This document shows, one piece after another, positions 49,501 through 61,012 of a DNA stretch of 64,000 nucleotides. Position 1 is the stretch's first letter. Every line of letters begins with the position of its first letter. A program made the translations under genes and the position numbers. This DNA is from Numida meleagris (lineage: Eukaryota > Chordata > Aves > Galliformes > Numididae). Below the pieces are notes generated by a model, which saw only the letters and a list, made by a program, of their open reading frames with translations, searched no databases and was not told where the DNA came from. The stretch is from contig NC_034411.1 in NCBI RefSeq assembly GCF_002078875.1, positions 31,204,260 to 31,268,259 of the forward strand, read 5' to 3'.

Positions 49501-52500
49501 ACAATTTCTTAAGATGTTCCTCCCTCTCTCAGGCCCTAAGCATTACTGAATTGAAGCTCTGTTTCTAGAGATCTCAAGAACTTTTAGGTAATTTCTCTCC
49601 TCGTCAAAAATCTTATCCACTTCCTACCACTGAGAAGAACTCATTAGTTCTTCAGACAGTCTATTCCAGTCTCTGAGTCACAAGTGACTGGAAAAGTCAC
49701 TTGGGGGAATCCATGGCTATTTTTAGTTTGTCTCACTATTCAATACAACTCCAACACATAAGCATGGGCCTAAAATAAGCGGTGAAGCTAAACACGTGCA
49801 CGTAGCTTGTATTATGCATGAAGGTGATGCCATTTTCTAAGCTTAGGTTTACAACTTTCTATCCATCATCCATACATGTTTTAAACTAATCCAGCCCGTA
49901 TTCCTGAGGGCTTCTGGAAAACTCCTCACAGAGAGAGAACAGATTTTCATGAATGATACATCTGTCACAAGGTTATGGTTTTGAAATGATTCTTATTGGC
50001 TCAGAAGGAAAAGAAGTCATGAAGGATCGGTATAAAAGAGCTTAAACTGTGCTGAAAGGGGCTCAGCAGTAGCAGCAGTATGAAGCACACATGGTACTGC
50101 TATAAAACAAAGTTCTTCCAGGGTAAAGCACTCACAGACACTGAAAGTATTGTTTCGAGTCCACATATTTTCTCCATGCGTGCCTGGGCTTCTATGCCAA
50201 TATTTTATATAACCGGAGGAAGTACCAAATATTCCCGCTGGTCGACTGGAATTCTGGCTGACCCTGTGCTGGTGCACAAAGGCAACTCCAAGCCACATCA
50301 CCTCTTTGTTCCCTTGTCCAGCCTCTGTCCCATCTCCACAAGTGCTAACAGTACTTGAGTTGTGCGCCACTACTAAAGTTTAATATCTTTTCCAATGCCT
50401 GGGAAAAGGAAGGATTATGCCCTCGAAATCCCCCTGCTAAGGCAGTAGGAGGAATGTTTTCAGCTCCTGTTGAAGTGCAGTAGGGAGCCCAGTCCAGCAA
50501 TTAGTGTCAGGACAACTGCAAAGGGCTCTGATAAAGGACCAGAAGGTTTCCTGAGACTCTCACTCCAGCGTGACCCATCTACAAATCCCTGTCACGAGCT
50601 ATTAGTTAAAACCACAAAACAGGCATAAATAAAGGAGTGTCACATGATTAACTATGATTGAAATCGATAGGTGCTTTGCCCGAGTTAATAGCTAATGACT
50701 CCGGGATTCAGCTCAAAAGACCGCATTTCACATACCACAATAGCAGAAGAGAATGGATACACTGTTTAACTTTCTGTAAACTATTCAACAGGCACAGACC
50801 TCGGATTGTTACTTCTTTCTCCTTTTCTTTCCTACAGGTATTACAAACAGCGTAGGAAACCTCAAACTTAATAAACCCTATTACTGAAACAATTAACAAA
50901 CACTTAATTAGCATACTGACCATAGCTGAGTGACAAATGAAGAGCATTATCCGCTGTAGTACTGGCACACTAGCAGCCATTGTCTCAAAAGCAGAGGAGA
51001 GAACTTAAATACTTCCAGACTTTCTAAAAGAACTGGTAAAGAATTTGCTTTGGCTTAAGTAGAACATTCTTCATAGGCAAGCAAAAATTACCCAGCTTTC
51101 TTTTATTCGAGTAATTAGAACAATGTTTGGTGTTTTTGGTACCTGATACATCTTTTAATCTTCTGATATTTCGGGGTACTGATTTTGCAAAAAATCTATT
51201 GTGAATGAAGCATTAATCCTGTAAATGAATCCACACTCATTTCTGACAGTCTATTTGTTTAAAAACTTCAGAAGCCAAACCATGAGCTTCAAGGAATTCC
51301 AGACAGTTATTTTATTTTATGAGATGGTATTTTTAAGACTATTCTAAAGAAAAAATTTCTTTAGAAGTGCTTTAGGAGAAAAAGTACCAGTATGCAGCAG
51401 AAGATTTTACTTCTATCATTTTTCTTGTCTTAAGAAAATAAATAAAGAAGTTCATTTCATACAGCCATCATAAAAATGAAAATCCCTGAAATTTACCTCC
51501 AAAGCAAATGTTTTATTAAATCTGAAGTTCATCACGGATATTTCTATGGTTGAGTGAATAACTTCAGTTGGCATATTATTATTGTCATCACCTCCAGACT
51601 ATATGTGCTATGAACATACTGCGTGCAGTAGTACAGATAAGATCAGGTCACACACTAAGAACTATCAACACACTTTGCGACTCAGCAGTGATCTAAGTGC
51701 AGCTCCTAAAAACTGTGTGTATACTCTCTAAGTTCAGTACATGGTCAGTGTGTGTCCTCGCGTCAACCAAATTAAGTAAATGCCTGATGATCTGCAGTCA
51801 GAATTTATCTTGATACAGCACTGACAGTTCCTGAGTTTTTTCCTGGCTATCACCTATCACTTGGATTATTTTGTATTCTACCAACTCTAACAGCAGGGAG
51901 GAGGGGGTTGCTCAAATCAAGATAAATGCTTCCTGTAAGAGACATTACTAAAAAATAAAGAATTTTCATTAAAATGTATCCCACAAAAAAATGCTGATCA
52001 ACTGACTTCTGCTATCAAACCTATTTGTTACTGGTCAGAACAAAGCAGCACTTGAAACGTATCTGAATGCACCAATTTTGATCACACTACAAAATACTTG
52101 GAGCCAGCAGTCTTTATTCACTCCTCCTGTTATTTAGCTTCATTTATAATTAAGTAAATCTATCAAAAGATGCTTCTCTTGTCTGCTATACATGGTACAT
52201 TTTGTTTTTCTTTAATATGACTTTTCAATGTATTGTAATATAGGAAGTCTTGCCTCACAATACCAGAACAACTCTAATTCAGGTTTCCTTCTCAATGGGG
52301 TCATAACAAATGCAGATCTTTTCTACAACACTTTTCACAGCATTTTGCAAGAGAACACAAAGCATCACTCAGCAAACAACTGACAGATGACAGATGAGGG
52401 GTAGAACATGTCCCCTGAACACTGCGGCATGGAGTTGATCTGAACTTAATACAATCCCCAAAAAGAGGATCAGAAAAGAGCATTATTAACTGAAATTATT

Positions 52501-54430
52501 TCCACAACCACTTCAGAGAGCAGGCCATCCACTCTCTGCAGCTGCATCAGTACAACCGAGAGACAGGGAAGAGGAATGAACAAGGACAGGCAGACATGGC
52601 TTCCTAGCCAGTGCCTCTTCTGGGCATTTTGGAATGTTGCTTCCAGCCAGGTAAGGACATAAAAAACAGTCTTTCTTCAGAATTAAAAAAAAAAAACCAA
52701 AACTTTTTTTTGAAGTTGTACCAGAAGTCTTCTTAAATAAAACTGATATTTAAAAATACCTGGTAAAGAATCTAGCCATAAAGAGTCTAGCCCTAGAGAA
52801 AGCTGGAAATACTGGCTTCTCCAATTTCTTGCTGTTTTGCAAAAAACACCCTCCTCTTTACAGTTAAGCAAAAGAGAGACCAAAGAAATTCTGAGAAAAA
52901 AAAAATTAGCCAAAATAGTTAAATGTAGTAACCATAAAAAAATACAAGAAAAAATTTTAATAGACTCAAAGCGATCATAAGGGGAGAAAACCTCAGTGCT
53001 TGCTTCTCTTTATATGAATTTCGATAGATAGTAGGCATCTGCATTCTTCTCTCAATTTAAATACAAAGCAATCATAAAGCAATTTATTAGCATTTGAGAT
53101 TAACACCACAATTGTTATTAGGTGCACCACTGACAATGTAGAATTATTTTGGGAAAGATATTCTGTGTCATAATAAAAGCATTTTTATTAGAATTACAGT
53201 CAAAAGCAGCTGAAGAGGAGGAATTAAGAAAAAAAAGAAACGGAACCACCTTTTTTACTTTCTTTTTAAATAGGACTTTGCAAATCAGTGCTCAAGGATG
53301 ACTCCTTGGGTTTCAGAAACACAGTATACTGGGCAGTAGAGGACCTTGCAGAACACCATGTCCCGTGTCCAGCTATGGAAGGCACTGAAGTGCACAGTGC
53401 TGTCTATAAATCAACTGCTCTCATCTGGAGTAGCATTTTTGTCCTATTGCTCCCACTGTATTTGTTTTCTAACTTCAGGTCTCTAATTTCTCAACATCAT
53501 TTTACACACAACAAAGTATGAGTTTAGGTACAAGTTTGAGCCCTTTTGTTTCAATCACTGTAACACCTTCCAGAGGGGAAATATTTGTTACATGCACTGC
53601 TCAGAGAAAAGCAGTCAGAATCCATTGAATCAACTTTAGTAGACAGAGAGTCACTCAGAATATTATTTACTTCTGACATTTTTGTCAAACTGTAATATTA
53701 ATACTAATTCTTTAGTTACTCTCTCCACTTTATTTCCCTAATGCTGAGGACAATCCACAAAACAGTCACAATTAAGGAGCATAAACATATATGTGTATAT
53801 GTATTTATGAAAACAAGTTTTCATTTATCTATTCTAAATAAAATAGGAAATTCCATTCATCTAGCCCCCCTCAATCACTATCCTCCTCTTTTGTCCTCCT
53901 AAGCATGTAGACTGCTGTCTTTTCACAAACCTTTTACCATCCTTTTCTGATGGTCGCTGTCTTTGGCTACAGTCAGTTACGATACTACAAACAAGTAAGC
54001 AAACATGACGTCTAGAAGAATTTCTGTTCTGAATTAGGAGTGAACGGATGCTTGAGAATATGACCAGGTTCTTCAACTGTCTGTGGTGTAATGTCTTCCA
54101 AGCTTCAATTCAGGATAGCTCCAATGGCTAAATGAAACAGTATGCACTCGGTTGGAATTTGACTGCAGAAAACACATCCTGGCTATCCTGGGATTTGAGT
54201 ACAGCAACCAGCCTACAGTTTGTGCAGGACTACTGTTTTTGAATAAGACATGTTAAAGGAATTTAACTAAAGTGGGGTGAGAAAGAATGTAATGGGGATG
54301 GCAGATACTCTACAGAAGATTGTGGTGGGGAAAAAAAATAATAATAATCTGATTTTAACAAAATTCAAGAGAGAAGACGGAGAGAAAAAGGAGAAAAAGA
54401 AAGGAAGATAAAATGATGGAGGCTATGCAT

Positions 54431-54451
54431 ACACACACACACACACACACA
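54431..54451. repeat. CA microsatellite
   Basis: About ten AC units, directly beside a purine-rich A/G tract (about 54361-54420). It is probably polymorphic. Confidence 0.95.
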
Positions 54452-55986
54452 GACAAAAGCAGTAAAGATTCTGATACTTTTGGTCCAGGCTAAAAACGGT
54501 AAGTTCAGCTAAGCCTTATTTTAAGTTGGTTGGTTTGCCTGCAGAGGCCACACACATCCTTCCACACCATTCTGCTCTATAGACAATAAAATCACCTCTG
54601 ATCCCAGGATATTTAATAAAACATTTCTCAAGCCAACTATACAATCCGCCCTACAAAAAAATGTCTAAACACTGATAATGGTAGGAAAAGTAAGGATACC
54701 AGAATTATCTGTCCTAAACTCCAGAACCTCCAACACATTGCTATTAATAAAGAAAACTATGTTTAGCAGCTCATCTGTACAAATAAAAAGAATGCTCTTA
54801 TTTAGCAAAGCCAACATTAAAAAAAAACCCAAACAAACAAAAAACCAAGTTCTTTTAGAACAGATCTATGTAAGAATAAATAACATTGTGTATATTTCCC
54901 ACTTAAAGGTATATTTAAAACATACAAATAAATAATATTCATTGTCTGACTGCAGGAAAAGCATACTAACATTTCAATTTCAAAACTGAAAGGTGAATGA
55001 GTCACTTGAATCTATATTTACAGCAAATTCTTAAACAAATGCTCTATAAAATGCAATCCTACAACTCCATCTCCAAATGGAACTATAAAATTAAATATCA
55101 AAAAAATCTTAGTATGCTCTTGTCCAATACAGACACTAAAGATGAATGAAGTTTGTAAAAAATGGGAACATGTTATTCCACTCTTGAGAGCATTGCAAAG
55201 GCACAGTTTTTCAGGGAGGTATTAAAAAACAAAAGCCATTAGAAAAATTTGAGACTGAGCATTTCGTAGGTTTCTGAGTCAGGCCTGAAGACAACGCAAG
55301 TAGATTTCCCCTTACATCCCCCTTTAAAAAGGAGCACATCACTGCTTTCTACTGAGTGACAATTAAGCTTTAGTTCTAAAACCAATGTGAGAGGGAAGCA
55401 CTGCACAGAGCAAATTTTGGATAGGGATAAATCATTTGACATATCCCACTCATGCATGTAGCAGTAAGAACAGGCATGAAATTTATCCAGCATAACAGGT
55501 AAGAAAAAAAAGATACCAAGTCTAACATTCAGAGGAAGGAATTGTATCTTCCTATACATATGAGAAGTATGAATAATTATAAAACACTATCACAATTTAT
55601 TTCAGTATTTGAAGACATCACATGGCAATGCCATGTTTGTTAGAACTCTCGTTCTTATGAAATAGAGATTGATTCATTTTTAGACACAGGCGCAGGATCT
55701 TTAAGTCAAATCCATAAACTTCCAGTTCAACATACACTTCAACACTTGCCAGAATCAGGCTCCCAAAGAACAAGTTAAGGTTTTTACTGTTCTTGAAACA
55801 GACAAGCTCAAAGATCTCATCAGCATAAACTAACACCGGGGATCTCAAATCAAGCATTTAACAATTAGTGAAGACTAGCTTTTAATGTTCCATATGCAAA
55901 CTTAACTCTGATTGTCAGAAATACATTTCGGGCATGCTGATGTTTAAATTTACTCTTTCCATAGCATTTTTCAGAACTAATCCTCT

Positions 55987-56009
55987 AAAAACAAACAAAC
56001 AAACAAACA
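55987..56009. repeat. AAAC microsatellite
   Basis: About five AAAC units. Confidence 0.9.
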
Positions 56010-57477
56010 GTCTCTTGTGATGGTCTTGCATCAGCAGGTTTTGGAATGTTTAATTCCACACCAACAACTTGTGAATTTAAGGTTAATTTGGTCACTAGTA
56101 AGAATGCTATGACTCTTCACACGAGCCCATCACTGAAAGAAGCTAAAAATATTTTACAGTAAAAAGTTCTTTGGAGATTGCAGAGGATGACTGAGACTCA
56201 GGAACTGTTGTTTCAGTTTGAGATTCCAGAAGGTAATTGCTATCATGACCCACGACCTCTGCCACCTACGCTACTCTCACCCTGATTCAGACTCCTTTTT
56301 CTTCTGCTCCTGCATCACAGTATTCACTGACAGGTGTAAGAAACACCTGTAAAGGATATCATGCTCTAATCCTGCATTTCAGAGATGATGGTTGCCCTCT
56401 CTTTGAGGAGAAGGCTGACTATGCTCTGAGAAGATGAAATCTTTGGATAATTTACCTGCCAGTATCTAACAATTATCTGCAGAATATATCTGGAAATATA
56501 CACATTTTTAGATGCTCGTAAATTGGTCAAATTTATGTGCATGTTACTTGAAAAACCAAAAGCACAGTGACCTTCCTGATAGACTCAAGTTTCTGCTTCA
56601 AAGCACGCAGATGATACAATGAAACAGTTTCAGGTTTTTTTAGCCTAAAACAATATATTCACTCTTAAGCACGTTCCCTCAGAACAGGTGAATGAAATGT
56701 CCCCACAAATTTCAGCCTGAGGCAGACATTGAGAATAAAAAAAATTCATCTTAAAATTCAGTTTTGGCAAGGCAATAAGCAGTAGGTAATGGTGTCTCAC
56801 TAACATTTTTGCAATTTATCCATATATATTTCTCTTTGTATATCTACATATACATGGAAATATATAATGCTGTGTTACTCAAAGTGTTTTCAGGAGCCCA
56901 AAAGAATATATGATTTTGAACAGTCATTTGAAAAAGATGCTGGTGCAAACATATTATTCTAAAATGGAACTAAAGTTTTATTGATTTAGCAAACTTTCAC
57001 TTGGCTTTCCTGATTTTTCTATTCCATTCAATGGTTACATCTAAATAGAGTAAAAACATTAGCCTACAATACTGTCAAACCTAGGCAGCAGTTGAATAGG
57101 AATTTCAGAGAAGGCTACAACTCCCTGAAAAACCCTGGCTGCTGACATGCACAAGCAATTAGGCTCATTAAAGCAAAGGACAGTCCAAGCTGTGAAAAAT
57201 GGTGTAACCTTAACTATTTGATCAGAAGAGCTGGAGCTATGACTTGAGTCATGACTTTATTTGGAGAAATAGCTCATAAATGGAGAAGAGATAGCTAGAA
57301 CATTTGAAATCGGAACATAAGTGATACAAGCCTACAGAAAATTACAACATATTTGCTTGATGGAACAGCAGGATCTAAACAATGTTCTTGCTACCCTATT
57401 TTACACTCCATTTCCAAAAGAATTTTCCTTGGAAACATGGTCAAATGAATCTTTTCCCCGTAGCTGGTGAATAATCA

Positions 57478-57607
57478 TACAGAAACACAGAGTGGCTTGG
57501 GTTGGAAGAGACCTCAAAGATCATCTAGTTCCAATCCCTCCCCACCACCCCATCATTCACAGGATTGCCAACCACTAGATCAGTCTGCCCAGGAACCCAT
57601 CAAGCCT
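57478..57607 (-). mobile_element. CR1 LINE 3' fragment beside an exon
   Basis: About 130 bp of CR1 in reverse orientation (AGAGTGGCTTGGGTTGGAAG, then CAACCACTAGATCAGTCTGC). Its 5' edge lies about 75 bp inside the intron from the donor of the exon at 57683-57960, the closest mobile element to any exon here. Confidence 0.9.
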
Positions 57608-57682
57608 AGAAGAATTATTTCAATCTTTCATAATATTGTTTTAAAGGCACTTGTCTCAGAACTCTAAGCAAATATTTCTTAC

Positions 57683-57960
57683 CTGTGTTCCAATAGTCTC
57701 CTGGAAACAGCGCCCAAGCTGAGTTTTAACTGAAACAGGAAACACATGAGGAATGGGTTGCTGATTTGTGTAAGTAGCATGTCCTTTCTGGGTCTTCTGA
57801 TATGGAAGACCTTGGTAAGAGACCTGTGGATGTCCTGGCTGAGGTACTTTCGATTTTTGTCCTGTTGATGCACTGTCAATTCTTGAAACTTGATGGATCT
57901 GAACTGAAGCTTCAGGGGGATGTTTCACATGGATATTCACTATGTTAGGAGGGAACTTCA
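57683..57960 (-). CDS. LTBP1: LTBP1 exon: linker and first cysteine of hybrid domain
   Basis: This 278-bp exon starts in phase 1 and ends in phase 0. It completes a valine with the preceding exon and continues KFPPNIVNIHVKHPPEASV, a strongly LTBP1-like start. A Gln/Pro/Lys-rich stretch with little regular structure follows (GHPQVSYQGLP, PIPHVFPV). The exon ends KTQLGRCFQETIGTQ, which supplies the first cysteine of the eight-cysteine hybrid domain. The acceptor is CTTTAG and the donor GTAAGA. A CR1 fragment of the same orientation starts 76 bp beyond the donor. The middle of the exon diverges more from my memory of human LTBP1 than its two ends do, as expected for a linker. Because the phases differ, skipping this exon alone would shift the frame. 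Confidence 0.95.
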
Positions 57961-58528
57961 CTAAAGTAATTGAAAGAAAAACACAAAAGAAAAATCAGTA
58001 ATAAAATACATCAAAAAAGAGATCCCAGGCACTTCTAAGACATCTCTTTTTTGTACATCAGAATTTGGATAAATGTAGACAACCCTCAAACTTGGGGGTT
58101 AGAAGGAAAGGTGAAAGAATGCATACAGCCTGATTTACAAAGCAAGAAGATGAAAACTTCACACAGGAAAGAAAGACGTTATAGGACTGTAAAGACTGCT
58201 ACATAAACATGAGCGTCCAAATTGGCTGCTGCAAGATTAAGATTTGTGGTCATAACGTGTTGAAAGAATCTCATTCAAAGTTCCAAAATTCAAACTCTAC
58301 CACGTTATTTTTGGATATATAGTAAGTTTTATTGTCTTTTTCAGATCTATCATCTTTCTCTGGAACACAGAAAAAGCTTCAGATTTCATTCCTTCACCTT
58401 TATATATCTGCCAAGTCCAGAGTTTGCCCCTGCAATAGTTGCCAACATCTCAATCATCTAAAACCACCACTCCCTTCACTAAACTTTGAATTCAGGATTT
58501 GGCAGATAAAGAGGGAGGAAATGTTTTT

Positions 58529-58560
58529 CATATACATATATATATACACACATATATAAT
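58529..58560. repeat. TA/CA-rich simple repeat
   Basis: Alternating CATATA and CACATA units of mixed purity. Confidence 0.8.
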
Positions 58561-59639
58561 ATGGTGTAGTTTTAAGTCTGGTTATAGATTGAGAACCTCT
58601 GAACACTTAAATGTGCATTGGTCTGTTTTTCCCTCAAGCCTCTTTTCACCGTAACAAAAATGTCCTTGAACATTCAACTCAGTTGAGTAGTTTGGGAGAG
58701 GACGAGGGAAAGAGGTACACAAAAAGATTTATTCTTGGTAAGCTGAATAACAAAGTTAACGTTTACTGTGTCTGGCGGGTCTCTCTGGTCAGCAAGTACT
58801 GCATAGACTACCCGAGGCCAGCCAATAACTAAACATCAGACTGCTTCAAGAACAGACAAATGTCATGAAATACTTCCTCTAAAATGCATACTGGATTGTT
58901 GAGTCTTCTGAACTGCCTACTTTTTCTTTTAAACTCATCTAGATATTTTCACATCTCACTTACAAATTTCACCCTCACAGCTTTATTTCTTAGGAAGCAT
59001 ACTTCATTTATTTTAGCTGTTTTGTAATTATATTATTTTGTAGAAATTAATTTTTTCACGTTATTTTGATTTTGCTAGGCATATTTTCAGTATTAACTAG
59101 TATCTCATAGTTATTCCTAGGGAAAAAAAAACAAAAACCAAGCAAAGAAACACAAAAAAAACCAAATTTATTTCTACTTTGTTCTGCATCATTTAGGAAA
59201 AACTTCAGTATATTCCCAAGAGCAACACCAGTAAGAAGGTAGTATTAAGTCAGGAAAATACGGCTCCAGGGCTTTACTGGCTCTTCAAACCTTGTTCACA
59301 GCAGAAAGCAACCTTAAATCAAAATTTATGCTGAGTAAGTTTATTTCAGGTAAATGCATAAAGAAAAGATTCAAAAGGAGAAGTAGTAAGGCCCTTCTTA
59401 TTCTACTAGGGAAGATGGTTTTTGAAGGGTGATTCAAGTCAGAATGGTCTACCTGTGATAAGAATGAAACTCATCCCAAATCATTATCACACACTGTTTT
59501 ATGTATGAAGAGGGATCGCTTCCACTAGCTTTTCTGCCTGATATATCTAAAGAACGTATTAGCTCTCAAAAGGAAATCAGTGAATTGTTCTGCTATAATC
59601 TATCAATTCACCTACAGATGTTCAAATGCTGAACACATT

Positions 59640-59996
59640 ATTAAATCTAGGCTGGTTCTTCCAGTACCTGAAGAGGGCCTACAGGAAAGCTGGGGAAGGA
59701 CTTTTTATAAGGGCACGTTACAACAGGATGATGGAAAATGACTTTAAACAGGAAGAGGGTAGATTTAGACTAGGTATTAGGAAGAAATTCTTTACCATGA
59801 GTGTGGTGAGACACTGGAACAGGTTGCCCAGAGAGGCTGTGAATGCCCCTCCCTGGAGGTGTTCTCAAGGCCAGGCTGGATGGGGCTTGGAGCAACTTGG
59901 TCTAGCGAGAGGTGTCCCTGCCTATCGCAGGGCGGTTGGAACTAGATGATCTTGAAGTCCCTTCCAACCCAAACCATTCTATGATTCTATGATTCC
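59640..59996 (+). mobile_element. CR1 LINE 3' end with intact tail
   Basis: About 350 bp of CR1 on the plus strand, opposite to LTBP1. One frame gives the C-terminal ORF2 signature FRLGIRKKFF, then [13 protein letters not shown]. The 3' end finishes with two copies of ATTCTATG plus ATTC, the diagnostic CR1 tail. The 5' boundary is approximate. Confidence 0.92.
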
Positions 59997-60787
59997 CATG
60001 CAGTGTTATCACAGATCTCCTCACCATGTCTTGAACTGCTGCACAGATGTGCTGATTAATTTTGATTTCTGTTAGCCATTTCAGGATGAAATGTGTTGTA
60101 CTTGTAAGAAAGGAACCATTCCTCTCTCCAACACCCTCATTTGGGTATGCAAAAGGAAGAAAAGATTTCATAACTGTTGATGGTTCTAATGAGGAATTGA
60201 GGGACAGGAAAAATAATTAAGAGGTTAGACTCTTTAGCAATGAGAGATCTATTTTGTGTTTTAAGACAGGCACTCTAAATCTGAAAATTGTAAAGAGTAT
60301 TTTTATGGTTAACCATTTTGTCCATAATGACCTGATCTAGAGTTAAAGAGATGCAGAAATAAATTTCTGTGCTGCTAAATGTTTAGGCAACTATATTCCC
60401 TTATTCTCCTTCCCCACACCACCATACCCCCTTTCAAGTGACAAACACTCTGGAGAGCTTTAGGGACTAATACTTCAACACATCACTGGAAACTATTTCC
60501 TCTACCTTCTTTACAGCAATTATGTAGCAGTAGAAAAACCTTTTTTTTTTTTTGTTATATTATCTTTATATTATCTGGAAAGACTGTTCTATTTAATTGA
60601 ATGATATCATAGTCTCCCTACATTATAAAGTTGACTATGAAATTAACTTACAGGACTCTGCCAATTGATATAACAACGATAAACATAGATTGCATATTTA
60701 GTTTTATGTCAGATTTTTTTTTAATGCCGATAAGCAAATAGAATCAATTCCAAATGAAAAAAAAATTCTATTAAGAAAAGAAATTAC

Positions 60788-61012
60788 CTTTTACACCTTG
60801 CTGTCCAGACATTGTCAGTGGTAAAGTATGAGTCGAGTGGATTATCTGTGATCCTACAGCCTTATTCCCTTGTTGTGGGTGATGGTACAGTTTTGGAGTA
60901 TTGCCGTTCTGCACAGGGATCTGACAAAGTTTGCCAGTGTAATTAGGAGGGCACTGGCATTTATCTCTAGAACTGCACTGGCCTCCATTCATGCAGGGAA
61001 GGTGGCAAATAA
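60788..61012 (-). CDS. LTBP1: LTBP1 exon: EGF domain (non-calcium) and start of linker
   Basis: This 225-bp class 1-1 exon encodes an EGF module starting [11 protein letters not shown]. Its six cysteines are followed by [12 protein letters not shown], then a linker containing HSTHTLPL and ending GQQGVK. It has no D-x-D/N-E calcium-binding start, so it is a plain EGF fold, matching the second EGF of LTBP1. The acceptor is TTTCAG (plus-strand ct at 61013-61014) and the donor is GTAATT (plus-strand ac at 60786-60787). It is the most upstream exon in the window. In LTBP1 the segment after this EGF belongs to the N-terminal region that binds fibronectin and other matrix and is cross-linked by transglutaminase. 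That role is family knowledge and is not visible in the sequence. Confidence 0.96.

Larger units (their letters stand above)
46506..57682 (-). other. LTBP1 intron
   Basis: This 11177-bp intron contains a CR1 fragment close to its 5' splice site (57478-57607), a CA microsatellite (54431-54451) next to a purine-rich tract, and an AAAC run (55987-56009). Its longest open frames (for example minus strand 50017-50370 and 48555-48893) show no domain and look like chance. Confidence 0.85.
57961..60787 (-). other. LTBP1 intron
   Basis: This 2827-bp intron carries a plus-strand CR1 3' end (59640-59996) and a TA/CA-rich patch (58529-58560). The rest is AT-rich and unrecognised. Confidence 0.85.

Noticed and set aside
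50017..50370. 117-residue open frame on the minus strand
   Set aside because: It has no recognisable domain, lies deep in an 11-kb intron, has no splice partners in the LTBP1 frame, and overlaps an opposite-strand open frame of similar length. Chance is the simplest reading.
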